A stretch of 64,000 bases of DNA from Paenibacillus ihumii (GCF_001403875.1 NZ_LN884299.1:3100117-3164116), one strand, 5' to 3'; positions 35,844 to 44,468 are shown, counted from the first letter of the stretch. Notes: generated by a model from the sequence alone, not told the origin. A program made the numbers and translations.

Positions 35844-36012
35844 TATGATTTTCCAACAAAACTGCCAGGATTGGATGCCTCTGCGACTCTTCTGTAGGAT
35901 TTTTCGTACAAAGTGCTTGCTGCAGCCGACAGGCCCGATTCCAGCTCGATCGGGGAAGAGAGGCCAAAAGGCCGCCACACGCTTAGAGCATATCAATTGA
36001 ATGAAAGACAAA

Positions 36013-36558
36013 TTAGTTGAATGAAATACGTTTTACCACTCCGCCATCAAAATCTTTTACACAAAACTCTCCGTTACTCAGAATGCCATAAGAGTTAGGA
36101 TAATTCTCTTTAGGCAGCGATATAGAGCCTGGGTTCAACACGTATATTCCGGCCTTCCGGTCAGCCACAGGAATATGGGTATGCCCCTGAATAAATACGT
36201 CCTTGTCCGCTAGAGGCGGCAGCTGCTCAATATTAAAGCCATGCCCGTGCGTGGCAAAAATACGCCGGCCTTCATGGAGGACAATCGTATATTCCGCCAT
36301 CATCGGGAATTCAAGCAGCATTTGGTCTACCTCGGCGTCACAATTCCCGCGTACAGCAATAATATTATTTTTATGCTGATTGAGGATTTGGGCAACCCGC
36401 TGCGGATCATAGCCTTCGGGTAACGGATTACGCGGCCCGTGATACAGAAAATCCCCAAGAATCACAATCTGTTCTGGGCACTCCTCCCGAACCTTCTCCA
36501 TGGCTCGTTCCAGCCAATAAGCGGATCCATGAATATCGGATATAAACATTAGTTTCAT
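36013..36558 (-). CDS. yfcE: YfcE-family metallophosphoesterase
   Basis: 181 residues from ATG 36558, preceded by AAGGAGAGAG; E. coli YfcE has 184. Calcineurin-like metal motifs in order: FISDIHGSAYW, VILGDFLYHGPRNPLP, AVRGNCDAEVD, IFATHGHGFN and IQGHTHIPVAD. YfcE-type enzymes hydrolyse phosphodiesters in vitro; the cell substrate is unknown. An in-frame start 13 codons upstream (36597) has no site. No operon partner. Confidence 0.85.
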   Translation of the reverse strand: MKLMFISDIHGSAYWLERAMEKVREECPEQIVILGDFLYHGPRNPLPEGYDPQRVAQILNQHKNNIIAVRGNCDAEVDQMLLEFPMMAEYTIVLHEGRRIFATHGHGFNIEQLPPLADKDVFIQGHTHIPVADRKAGIYVLNPGSISLPKENYPNSYGILSNGEFCVKDFDGGVVKRISFN

Positions 36559-36660
36559 AAAAACTCTCTCCTTAATACGCATCTGCAGCCACTTCATAAA
36601 ATCTGCCTTAATTCATTTTCCAAATAACCAGCGATGTTGGTCAGTACTCTAATTTTATAT

Positions 36661-36690
36661 TAAAAAAGACAATCCTCAAAGGACTGCCTC
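36661..36690 (-). terminator. Terminator of the HmoA-like gene
   Basis: Stem GGCAGTCCT / AGGATTGTC (two G-U pairs) with loop TTG, followed on the minus strand by a run of six T. 59 bases after the stop. Confidence 0.75.
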
Positions 36691-36748
36691 TTTTACCTAT
36701 AGGTCGTTTACTTAAATATCACAGATATATAAATATTCCATGACGCTC

Positions 36749-37072
36749 TTACGGATTCAAGCCTTCCTTCACGGCCTTCACCTCATACATATTGACAGTT
36801 GTGCTGATAATGTATTCCGGGGCCGGTTTGCCTCTGTTCTGACGATGCCCCTGAATATGGACATCGCTCTTCTCCCAATTTTTCCAGTCCTCCACAGATC
36901 TCCAGCGGATCATAACGACGACCTCTTCGTGCTCCTGTTTTTTTCGGTTAACCATGACGGTTTTATCAATGAGCCCTTCCATCGAATCCATCGGGCTTTC
37001 TTTGGAAAAACGCTCAAGGACGAGATCCACCTTATCCTTCTGCACCAATATCGTTCTCGTTTGAATTAACAT
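36749..37072 (-). CDS. Antibiotic-biosynthesis-monooxygenase-fold protein, HmoA/IsdG-like
   Basis: 107 residues of one ABM ferredoxin-like domain: MLIQTRTILVQKDKVDLVLE, DKTVMVNRKKQEHEEVVVMI, WRSVEDWKNWEKSDVH. HmoA/IsdG members degrade heme and use a Trp and a His; a Trp pair and SDVH are here, but I cannot confirm activity. GGAGG lies seven bases before ATG 37072. B. subtilis hmoA is iron-regulated; a 12-bp palindrome TCATAATTATGA at 37094-37105 is not a convincing Fur box. Confidence 0.72.
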   Translation of the reverse strand: MLIQTRTILVQKDKVDLVLERFSKESPMDSMEGLIDKTVMVNRKKQEHEEVVVMIRWRSVEDWKNWEKSDVHIQGHRQNRGKPAPEYIISTTVNMYEVKAVKEGLNP

Positions 37073-37281
37073 AGTATTGCCTCCTCTTATTGTTCATAAT
37101 TATGATCCTATTTTAAATGAACTTAGGCCGCCTTGCGAATCGCAGAGCTTCATCAAGAATCAGAATTCGCAGCAGCTTCGTCCATAATTAGAATTCACGG
37201 ACGGAAAGTGATAATGCGCGCGAAGGAAACAGAGCTTCGTCTTGCCTCGGACAATCCGCGCCCCTCCGACGGCCTAACTCC

Positions 37282-37995
37282 CTATTCACCGGTATGGCTA
37301 TCGTCCGTGGACGGCTTATTAGAGGATGGCTTCGGCACAGCTTCGTCCTTGCTGACATTCTCGGAGGAAGCCAAATTATCAGACAGGCTGGCTTTTAGCG
37401 CGGTCATAATCTCCTGAAACTGCGCCGCCTGCTTGGAGCCAGGGTTTATCTTCGCCGCTTCCGCCGCTCTCGCCAGCAAATGGATTACCTCGGACCAATC
37501 CTTCATCAGCCCTCGCAAAAGCTGCCTTCCATGCCCGCCGCCATAAGGCCGGTGCCGTCCAGGCTGCTCCCAGGGGCTTCCCGGCCGCTCTGCTGCTTCC
37601 TCTTTTTGCTCGCGCAGATATGTCAGTCCCTCATCCGTAATATGGTACAGCTTCTTGCCATCCTTCTCGCTGGAGCCTATAAGCTGCATATCCTCAAGCC
37701 ACTGCAAGTTTGGATACACAGAGCCTGGACTTGGGGAATACAAACCGCCCGTCTTCTCCTCCATCGTCTTAATCAGCTGATACCCGTGCATCGGCTCTAT
37801 GGCCAGCAGCTCAAGCAGGGCGAACTTGAATTTCCCGCGCTCAAAAAAGCGCTTGCCCTCTCCCCGTCCGCTAAATCCCCCCCGCCCACCACCATGGCGG
37901 TGTCTTAGGGATATATCCTGGTAAGCTCCATCCCTGCCATATCGTCCGCGCCCAGGCTGACCTGCGCGCCAAGCTTCATTCTCGTGAAACCTCAT
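37282..37995 (-). CDS. PadR-family transcriptional regulator
   Basis: 237 residues from ATG 37995, eight bases after AAAGGTGG (GTG 38007 lies inside that site). A Gly/Arg/His-rich head of about 45 residues (RHRHGGGRGGFSGRGEG) precedes the PadR winged helix: FKFALLELLAIEPMHGYQLI, GLYSPSPGSVYPNLQWLEDM, HITDEGLTYLREQKEE; the C-terminal part is helical. PadR proteins repress transporters or stress genes. It is divided from the MFS transporter by its own operator region and probably autoregulates. Confidence 0.88.
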   Translation of the reverse strand: MRFHENEAWRAGQPGRGRYGRDGAYQDISLRHRHGGGRGGFSGRGEGKRFFERGKFKFALLELLAIEPMHGYQLIKTMEEKTGGLYSPSPGSVYPNLQWLEDMQLIGSSEKDGKKLYHITDEGLTYLREQKEEAAERPGSPWEQPGRHRPYGGGHGRQLLRGLMKDWSEVIHLLARAAEAAKINPGSKQAAQFQEIMTALKASLSDNLASSENVSKDEAVPKPSSNKPSTDDSHTGE

Positions 37996-38012
37996 ATTTT
38001 CGTCCACCTTTC

Positions 38013-38066
38013 AATACGATATATCGTTATATTACAACGATATATCGTATTGGTCAATGTACTGCT
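38013..38066 (-). promoter_or_regulatory. Compound PadR operator and promoter
   Basis: Two perfect 12-bp palindromes ACGATATATCGT at 38016-38027 and 38037-38048, centres 21 bp apart; together 38013-38051 form one 39-bp inverted repeat with 16-bp arms and a 7-base centre. On the minus strand TTGACC, 17 bases and TAATAT make a weak promoter with one palindrome in the spacer and the other just after the -10. PadR is the likely ligand, giving autorepression. Confidence 0.65.
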
Positions 38067-38211
38067 GAGAAAAATAATAATCACGCATAAAATAATGACC
38101 GCAATGTAAGTTAGGAATGTAATTTAAAAAGGACGTCCAGTAGAACTAAAAAACAAAATTTTTCATCTACAATCCGCTCGGCTTGCTGATCATGTACAAG
38201 CTCAAAAATAA

Positions 38212-38250
38212 AAAAAGCCGGAGGCTCTGGTACTCCAAAGTCTCCGGTTC
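38212..38250 (-). terminator. Terminator of the MFS gene
   Basis: Stem AACCGGAG / CTCCGGCT enclosing a second short stem, followed by seven T on the minus strand. 39 bases after the MFS stop. Confidence 0.8.
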
Positions 38251-38288
38251 ATCCCTTCCCGCACATTCGCCCGCAAGGCGAAGCTGCG

Positions 38289-39476
38289 TCAATTTGTTTC
38301 CGGGGGAACAGCAGCCATACTCTGTGAGCGCAGCCCATTTTTCTTCAACAGACGCTTTACAAAGAAAATGAACAAGAGCAGCGACAGCCCGACCGAAATA
38401 GCGCTGACCGTGAACAATATCTGGTAGCTCGTATGCTGGGAGACCCAGCCCAGCACGATCGCGCCCAGTCCGATGCCTAGATCGGCAGCGGTCAGAAAAG
38501 ACGCATTGGCCACTCCTTTCCGATCCGGGCGGGCCAGATTTATCGCTGCCGCTTGAAGCATCGGCTGCGCGGAACCAAAGCCAATGCCGTACAGTACGGC
38601 GGAAGCGAGCATGCCGAATAGTCCGGTCGAAAGGCTGAGAACAATCAGAGCCACAATGGTTACCGCAAGGGACGGGATAATGACAAATGACTCACCATGC
38701 CGGTCCGATAGTTTTCCCGCAATGGGACGAATTAAGAACAGCGTTATGGCATAAACGAGAAAGAACGTGCCGGAATTAACCTGAATCGAGCTGGCAAGCA
38801 TCGGAACGAAGGTCGTGATGCCCCCGTAAGCAATCGTCAAGAAAAAGACCGACGCCGTAACAGGCAGCACCGAATTCTCGAAGAGTACGATCCTCGTTGT
38901 TTTTTTCTGCGGGCGGAACGGGATTTTGGCGCCGAGCGCTAGGAGCAGCGCAGCGACGGAGAGACCCGCCGCGGAGAGAAACAAGATGGTATATGACATA
39001 TTCTGCGTTAACCAGATGCCGATAATCGGGCCGACGGCCATCGCCAGGGTCATCGCTGTGCTGAACCATCCCATGCCTTCCCCGCGGCGGGTGGATGGAA
39101 TCATATCGGTAGCCGCCGTAAAAAGGGCCGTCGTAGATACAGCCCAACTGACCCCGTGCACGATTCGAATCCATAATAAGACGGCGATGCCGCCGATCCA
39201 ATCGTACATATACATCGCCAAGGCGAAGAATATCAGCCCCCAAACGATGAATGGACACCGCCCGAACCGGTCCAGCAGTACGCCGACAACCGGACGGCAG
39301 ACAACGGCCGACAGCATGAATGCCCCCGCAATCAAACCGATTTGCGCTTCGTTGCCGCCCAGCTCCTTAATGAACAGCGGCAGCGTTGGGAGCAGCAAAT
39401 AAAATCCAGCGAACAAGAACAGCGTGCCTACTGTTACAAAAATAAACGATTTCGTCCACAGACGCTCCACGTTCAT
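38289..39476 (-). CDS. MFS transporter (multidrug/sugar efflux type)
   Basis: 395 residues, twelve predicted helices, with the inter-helix 2-3 motif VVGVLLDRFGRCPFIVWG and its weaker copy GKLSDRHGESFVII after helix 8. General shape of drug or metabolite efflux MFS proteins; substrate unknown. ATG 39476 follows AAGGGGG. Transcribed toward the PadR gene, which could regulate it, although the PadR operator lies beyond the MFS terminator. Confidence 0.85.
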   Translation of the reverse strand: MNVERLWTKSFIFVTVGTLFLFAGFYLLLPTLPLFIKELGGNEAQIGLIAGAFMLSAVVCRPVVGVLLDRFGRCPFIVWGLIFFALAMYMYDWIGGIAVLLWIRIVHGVSWAVSTTALFTAATDMIPSTRRGEGMGWFSTAMTLAMAVGPIIGIWLTQNMSYTILFLSAAGLSVAALLLALGAKIPFRPQKKTTRIVLFENSVLPVTASVFFLTIAYGGITTFVPMLASSIQVNSGTFFLVYAITLFLIRPIAGKLSDRHGESFVIIPSLAVTIVALIVLSLSTGLFGMLASAVLYGIGFGSAQPMLQAAAINLARPDRKGVANASFLTAADLGIGLGAIVLGWVSQHTSYQILFTVSAISVGLSLLLFIFFVKRLLKKNGLRSQSMAAVPPETN

Positions 39477-39775
39477 TTCATCCCCCTTGAAAATTTCCCC
39501 AGTATTCTTAACGCCCTCTTGTTTTCAAATATGCTAAGCCACAATCTGTCCTATGCATCCTATTTATCGGAGCTTCAGAAGCGATATACCAAATTGGTCG
39601 CTATTCTAGCCTCTCCATATCAGCGATCCTAATCCTATACTAATAAATAACAATCATAAACAGCATAAAGTTCTCTAAAATTTAATTATATATTCATTCT
39701 GTGCCCATGGCTGCGATCAACTCAAGACAGGCAAATTTCTTTTATCCGTTCAGGTCATCACTTCATCGGAGCTGT
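39477..39775. other. Intergenic stretch without a gene
   Basis: About 300 bases between the MFS start and the terminator of the flavoprotein operon. AT-rich in the middle. No supported reading frame, repeat or clear promoter seen. Confidence 0.5.
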
Positions 39776-39801
39776 AAAAAGCCTCGGATCACTCCAAGGC
39801 T
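39776..39801 (-). terminator. Terminator after the flavoprotein/methyltransferase remnant
   Basis: Stem GCCTTGGA / TCCGAGGC with loop GTGA, followed by TTTTT on the minus strand. Confidence 0.8.
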
Positions 39802-39824
39802 CGGGTTGCTGATAGGAACATGGA

Positions 39825-39935
39825 CTATTTTAAAATGTTGATCCCAGTTCCGCCACCTACGTCCAGGATTCGCTCCCCGCATTCAGACTGCTGCAGGGAC
39901 AACACCTCGGCTCCCTGCATGCCGAGCATCTTCAT
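39825..39935 (-). pseudogene. Truncated class I SAM-dependent methyltransferase (36 codons)
   Basis: ATG 39935 overlaps the flavoprotein stop (ATGA) behind a GGAGGGAGAGAGG site, so it is translationally coupled. The 36-residue product starts MKMLGMQGAEVLSLQQSE and contains RILDVGGGTGINI, the SAM-binding motif I of class I methyltransferases, then stops at TAG 39825, 24 bases before the terminator. The remaining ~150-200 residues of a methyltransferase are absent. I read it as a decayed third gene of the Rrf2/flavoprotein operon. Confidence 0.7.
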
Positions 39936-40840
39936 CCTCTCTCCCTCCATGCCTCTGTGTTGAGTTCATTGTTCATGGCGGCGGCGGATAATGTCCCCAT
40001 CGCAGCGGCGGCAATGGCCTGATGACGCATCGAAGCCGCATCTCCAGCGCTGTACACGCCCGGAATATTCGTCTTGCCAAGCTCATCGATGACGACGGTT
40101 CCCGCCTCCGTGACTTGGCAGCCTGCAGCCTGAGGCAAATTCGATCCCGCCACCAGCTTTGGCCTAAAAAAGATCCCGCCGCACGGAACGATCGTCCCGT
40201 CTTCAAGCACAACCTGCCGCACCATCCCGCCCTCTGAATCAATCGAACGAATCGGTGATTCGAGCACGGGCACTTGATGCCGCCGGAGCTCCTCACGCTC
40301 CGGTTCAGACAGTTCAGCGGCACCGTTCGTGCAAATCGTAAAACGGTTCGTCCATCCGGATATCAGTTGGGCAAAATGCATAGCATCGGGGCCCTTGCTA
40401 ATGATGACAAGCTGCTTGTCCCTCAGTTCCCAGCCATCGCAATAAGGACAGACAAAGGCGCTTGTCCCATAGACCTCCTTCAGCCCTTTAATGTCGAGCG
40501 GGCGGTCCTTCATGCCAACGGCAAACAACAGCTTTTTGCATTGAAAGCTTTGCCCCTTCGCAGTCTCAACTTGAAAATCGCCGTCTGTTCCTGTGATCGC
40601 CACGGCCGTATCCGCCACAAAAGAGACGGATGGATAGGCACCGATCTGCTCGATCGCAATCCGCCTGAACTCGCTGGGACTTATTCCATCGCGCGTAAGG
40701 AAGCCATGGGCCTCACGGGTCACTCCGTTGCGGGGACGGCCTTCATCGATCACCGCTGCCTTCTTCCTTGCCCGGCCCAGCACGAGAGCGGCGCTAAGGC
40801 CTGCCGGTCCTCCGCCAATAATTACTGCATCCAATTTCAT
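39932..40840 (-). CDS. Thioredoxin-reductase-like FAD/NAD(P)-dependent oxidoreductase
   Basis: 302 residues. FAD motif VIIGGGPAGLSAALVLGRA at the N-terminus, redox-active CPYC (Cys131, Cys134) in SAFVCPYCDGWELRDKQ, NAD(P) segment LVIISKGPDAMHFAQLIS, and the C-terminal FAD motif GVYSAGDAASMRHQAIAAA. A TrxB-like disulfide reductase, short of a canonical TrxB Rossmann motif; the electron acceptor is unknown. Downstream of the Rrf2 regulator in the same operon, which suggests redox-responsive expression. Confidence 0.85.
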   Translation of the reverse strand: MKLDAVIIGGGPAGLSAALVLGRARKKAAVIDEGRPRNGVTREAHGFLTRDGISPSEFRRIAIEQIGAYPSVSFVADTAVAITGTDGDFQVETAKGQSFQCKKLLFAVGMKDRPLDIKGLKEVYGTSAFVCPYCDGWELRDKQLVIISKGPDAMHFAQLISGWTNRFTICTNGAAELSEPEREELRRHQVPVLESPIRSIDSEGGMVRQVVLEDGTIVPCGGIFFRPKLVAGSNLPQAAGCQVTEAGTVVIDELGKTNIPGVYSAGDAASMRHQAIAAAAMGTLSAAAMNNELNTEAWRERG

Positions 40841-40896
40841 CCCTTAATACACCTCCGTAGATCTTTAATATCTATAATTAAAGTACAAGAAGCTCA

Positions 40897-41376
40897 TCAC
40901 TTCTTGTTTGCGCCAAGGCTGCTCTTATGGGAGGCAGCATCCAATACCGACTGGATCGTATGCTCCCGCAAGTATTGATGCAGATGCTCCTCGGCGCCGT
41001 CCATCACCTTTTTGACCAGGCACTCCCCAGGTTCATCCTGAGCGGGTCCAGCCGCATTCTCTTCAGCAAGTAGGCGATGCTGCGGCGAATCCATATTCGA
41101 GCATTCAAACAGCCGCTGCCTGCCTTCAATAACCTGAATAACCTCTAGAAATGTAATCTGTTCTGGCGGGCGGGCCAGCTCGTAACCGCCGTTCACTCCA
41201 GGCACTGCTCGTACAATTCCATCCTGCCTCAGCTTGGACATGATCTTGGACAGATAGCTCTCCGAAACGCCAAGCATTGAGGCCAGCTCCTTAATTCCGA
41301 TGTTATCGCCCCGCTCAGATCGAGCCAAATGGATTAAAGCGTGCAGGGCATAGTCGGTGCTTTTAGAAAATTGCAG
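40897..41376 (-). CDS. Rrf2-family transcriptional regulator, probable CTG start
   Basis: 159 residues when started at CTG 41376, eight bases after AGGAGG. That gives QFSKSTDYALHALIHLARSE, the standard Rrf2 first helix, followed by ELASMLGVSESYLSKIMSKL (recognition region), VPGVNGGYELARP (wing) and a C-terminal half with two Cys (ECSNMD, GECLVKK). The next canonical start, TTG 41328, would delete helix 1. Only two Cys are in the cluster-binding region, so it may be a thiol sensor and not an Fe-S protein. Upstream of the CPYC flavoprotein. Confidence 0.8.
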   Translation of the reverse strand: MQFSKSTDYALHALIHLARSERGDNIGIKELASMLGVSESYLSKIMSKLRQDGIVRAVPGVNGGYELARPPEQITFLEVIQVIEGRQRLFECSNMDSPQHRLLAEENAAGPAQDEPGECLVKKVMDGAEEHLHQYLREHTIQSVLDAASHKSSLGANKK

Positions 41377-41438
41377 CTTTACTCCCTCCTTTCCGGCAAG
41401 TTTGTATAATAGACCCTATAAGCTATTCGTCTTTTTAT

Positions 41439-41488
41439 ATTGTGGATTTTGTAAATCCATAATAACCATAATGTATTTTGACTGTCAA
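41439..41488 (-). promoter_or_regulatory. Rrf2 operon promoter with overlapping dyad operator
   Basis: Minus strand: TTGACA (41488-41483), 18 bases, TATTAT (41464-41459). A 25-bp dyad at 41439-41463 (arms ATTATGGATTT / AAATCCACAAT, one mismatch, 3-base centre) overlaps and follows the -10, a position suited to repression by the Rrf2 protein. Confidence 0.65.
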
Positions 41489-41527
41489 GAAACGAATTAA
41501 TTGTTTATTCTGAGCAGACTATCCCCG

Positions 41528-42481
41528 CTACTTGACGTAAGCCGCAATAAATTCAGAGACCTCGCGGTCATATGCCTCCGGATTCACTAGCCGGGCCTGA
41601 CCGTGTCCCGCGCCGGGGACAATAACGAGCTTTTTCTCTGCCGGGCCGTTCTCATACAGCTTGTAGGCCATTTCAGTCGGCACAAACAGATCCTGGTCGC
41701 CATGAATAAACAATGTCGGAGTAACGGATTTTTTCACCTGCTCCAGCGCTGAGGCCTCGCCGAAAAAATATCCTGCCCGCAGCTTGGTCACCAGGCTCGT
41801 AGTTTGCACCAGCGGGAAAGCCGGAAGATGATACATGCGCTTTAACTGATAGGCCAACTGCTCCTTGGCCGACGTATATCCGCAGTCCTCCACAACAGCC
41901 TTGACATGGGGAGGCAGCTTCTCTCCGCTGGTCATCAATACGGTTGCCCCTCCCATGGACACGCCGTGCAGCACAATTTGCGCCTGATCGCCCGAATGCT
42001 CTATCACCTGATCGATCCATTGGATGTAATCCCTGCGCTCCGGCCAGCCAAAGCCGATATAATGCCCTTCGCTATTTCCATGTCCGCGGGCATCCGGCAG
42101 AAGCACATTGTAGCCCAGCTTGTCGCTGTACATTCGGGCCAATTTCCCCATATCAGCAGCCTTACTGCTGTATCCATGCGCAATAATAACGGTTTTATTC
42201 GTTTGAGCTGGAGCTCCCAGATAGTATGCATGCAGCTTAAGCCCATCGTCCGACATCAGGCTCCAATCCTCGAAGGCCTGCTGCTCCCACCAGGCTCCGA
42301 TATCCGAGTCAGGATCATCCTCCTTGATGCTGACGCTAACCTCCAGGTCGGGATTGCCTCGCAAAAATTCCTTCTCCGTGCGGGCGACCGCAACATTGTA
42401 GAAATAGAAGCTTGCAGCGGTGAGTACTAGAACTAGCAGAACAAAAGCAGAAGCGATCACAATAAACACCTTTCTCTTCAT
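41528..42481 (-). CDS. Membrane-anchored alpha/beta hydrolase (YqkD-like)
   Basis: 317 residues. One N-terminal transmembrane segment (5-27), then an alpha/beta-hydrolase fold: oxyanion IIAHGYSSKAADM, nucleophile elbow HGVSMGGATV (Ser175), acid in HGDQDLFVP (Asp near 264), and His in PGAGHGQ (near 293). Domain pattern resembles B. subtilis YqkD. The active site would face outside. Substrate unknown. No operon partner. Confidence 0.83.
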   Translation of the reverse strand: MKRKVFIVIASAFVLLVLVLTAASFYFYNVAVARTEKEFLRGNPDLEVSVSIKEDDPDSDIGAWWEQQAFEDWSLMSDDGLKLHAYYLGAPAQTNKTVIIAHGYSSKAADMGKLARMYSDKLGYNVLLPDARGHGNSEGHYIGFGWPERRDYIQWIDQVIEHSGDQAQIVLHGVSMGGATVLMTSGEKLPPHVKAVVEDCGYTSAKEQLAYQLKRMYHLPAFPLVQTTSLVTKLRAGYFFGEASALEQVKKSVTPTLFIHGDQDLFVPTEMAYKLYENGPAEKKLVIVPGAGHGQARLVNPEAYDREVSEFIAAYVK

Positions 42482-42602
42482 AATAATTCCTCCGGTTTGC
42501 CCTCAAATTCAACACACTATATTATACCGCGTCCCGTTCTCATTACCTATTCCTATTTACTCTGCAAGCCTTGCATTTTCGAATCTCTGCGCAAGCAAAA
42601 TT

Positions 42603-42632
42603 AAGAAGCAGCCCGCTAACGAACTGCTTCTC
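42603..42632 (-). terminator. Terminator of the GT39/GT2 operon
   Basis: Stem AGAAGCAG / CTGCTTCT with a 12-base loop, then TTAATTTT on the minus strand, 31 bases after the last stop. Confidence 0.65.
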
Positions 42633-42662
42633 CCATTTCCCGATAAGTCTTCGTCTTCTCTA

Positions 42663-44468
42663 TTATTTCTTCACTTCAGGCAGCGGCATAAATAGAAATG
42701 TAAACGGCAAATTGCTGCCTGCGGCTGGCGTAATCCATAGCTCTACTTTTTCCTCCTGACTCCCCGTTCGATAGAGCACGCTGGTGCTGTCCTGGGTTGA
42801 GCCAATATGCTTAATATGGACGACCTCATTATTCACTCTCGCTGCACCGGAGTAGAGTCCGCCGCGAGGGTTGAAGGTAATAAGCGTGTTCGGGGCCACG
42901 CGGTTAAGCACGATATAATAGAGCACCCCGTAATTGCCGGAGTTCGTAGCCTCGGTAAATTGAATCCCGTCTATTCCTTTTTGAAAAGGGTCGGTGGTAT
43001 TGTCGGTTAGCGGCAGCCGTTCCGGCCTCGTCCCTACTAATTCGTTATACTCGAATACCCGGACCGAGTCCTTGAAGGTCCCCCGAATGATCGATTCCTT
43101 CGGATCGAGATAAGGCAGCGCAGGGAGCAGCTCCATAGGATCATTCTTTGCCTTCACGATGAACACCGTATATTGGATCGGACCGCTGCTCGTCACATCG
43201 GCATTCAAGGTGACAACATCGCCGCTGGGTACGGTCACCGCACTCATTTCCGTAAAAATCAGCTTTTTTTCTCCCGGCAGCAACGTCGTATTTTTACTGG
43301 CACTGCCGTTAATCATCGATTCGAAATATCTCGCCGCTGCGGATCTGCCCGCTACCTCCGGGTGACTGGAAGGTCCGGCGAAGCCTAATCCGCCTATATC
43401 GACGCTTGCAGGAGACTCGCCTTTGTTCTCGGCCACGACATAGAATTTCGCTTTTTCTCCAAGCTTGTTCTTATGATGAATCATAAATAGCGCAGGTCCT
43501 TCCATCGTATCCTGATACAGGATTCCCTCATGGCTTACCGTCTCTGGGCCGCTGGATCGAAATAAGGTATACGGCTCAGTCCGATAGGCATAGGGGAGGG
43601 CAGCGAAGGACAGCACGGAGCTGCCTGCAATATCAAAATTGCTGCCAACCGGTGTGTACAAACGGTCAAACTCTTCCTTCGAATACAGCTGCTCCGCAGT
43701 TATCTCGATCTGCTGCTTGTAAGTGGAGGATAAGCCATGCTTGTTCGTAACTTGCAAGGATATTTCGACGATGCCCGGCTCGAAGAAGGCCGGCTGTTGA
43801 TTATCCCACTTGCGCTCTACAATAGCCTCCTCATCGTCCGTGCTCATATCATCGTATCGAATCGGCTCGCCCATGCGATATTTATGCTTGTCCGTTGTAA
43901 AATAAGCTGTCGGCGGTAATTTCGGCTCTGGCTCGGGTTCCTGTACATCCTTGGCGGGGAGCTGAAGCACTACCTTGTCCCCCTCTAGCACAACGGTAAT
44001 GTCAAAGGCTGCGGCCAGGGAGCGCAGCGGAAGCATCAGGACGCCTTCATCCATATAGGGTGTTCCATTCAATGGATAAGAGCTGCCATCCATGACATAA
44101 GTGTCTCGATTCGCCTTGAACCTGACCTCCGAGGCATCGCCCGCGCTCACCAGCGCTTCATATGTGCTTGCATCATATCCGACCTTATAGCCGAGGCGTT
44201 CCGCTAACGAACGCAGGCTTACATACGTTACGCCTTGCTTAACCGTCATGTCGCGAAGCGCGGTGTATTCCGCGCCGTCCTGCTCCATTTTGCGGCTATT
44301 CAGATATAAGACCAGCTGCTTGGATATTCCGGTATCAAAATTGCTATCGCTATACTGTACTTCCTTGTCCCCTAGTATGCTCTCCGCAGATTCCGCATAC
44401 GCAGGTACTGCCCAGGCCGCTTGCGAAGCAGCTAGAATGGCAGCCAACATCGTTTTTTTAATATTCAT
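42663..44468 (-). CDS. Secreted protein with copper-amine-oxidase N-terminal-like domain
   Basis: 601 residues from ATG 44468 (a GTG 8 codons upstream precedes the AAGGAG site). Signal peptide ending AVPAYA, stalk domain of the copper amine oxidase N type (about 65-170: YVSLRSLAERLGYKVGYD, MLPLRSLAAAFDITVVLEGD), a PKD-like segment with PTAYFTTDKHKYRMGEPI, then about 350 unassigned residues. The stalk domain is common in Paenibacillus wall proteins and is not catalytic. Last gene of the run with GT39, GT2 and DUF2304 proteins; probably an exported product handled with them. Confidence 0.72.
   Translation of the reverse strand: MNIKKTMLAAILAASQAAWAVPAYAESAESILGDKEVQYSDSNFDTGISKQLVLYLNSRKMEQDGAEYTALRDMTVKQGVTYVSLRSLAERLGYKVGYDASTYEALVSAGDASEVRFKANRDTYVMDGSSYPLNGTPYMDEGVLMLPLRSLAAAFDITVVLEGDKVVLQLPAKDVQEPEPEPKLPPTAYFTTDKHKYRMGEPIRYDDMSTDDEEAIVERKWDNQQPAFFEPGIVEISLQVTNKHGLSSTYKQQIEITAEQLYSKEEFDRLYTPVGSNFDIAGSSVLSFAALPYAYRTEPYTLFRSSGPETVSHEGILYQDTMEGPALFMIHHKNKLGEKAKFYVVAENKGESPASVDIGGLGFAGPSSHPEVAGRSAAARYFESMINGSASKNTTLLPGEKKLIFTEMSAVTVPSGDVVTLNADVTSSGPIQYTVFIVKAKNDPMELLPALPYLDPKESIIRGTFKDSVRVFEYNELVGTRPERLPLTDNTTDPFQKGIDGIQFTEATNSGNYGVLYYIVLNRVAPNTLITFNPRGGLYSGAARVNNEVVHIKHIGSTQDSTSVLYRTGSQEEKVELWITPAAGSNLPFTFLFMPLPEVKK

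Noticed and set aside
35750..36011. Several minus-strand frames of 60-76 codons between the CAP and YfcE genes
   Set aside because: They run through the CAP-gene terminator hairpin, lack ribosome sites and overlap each other in different frames.
37094..37105. Fur box before the HmoA-like gene
   Set aside because: The 12-bp palindrome TCATAATTATGA is too far from the 7-1-7 Fur consensus, and its distance to a promoter is unclear.
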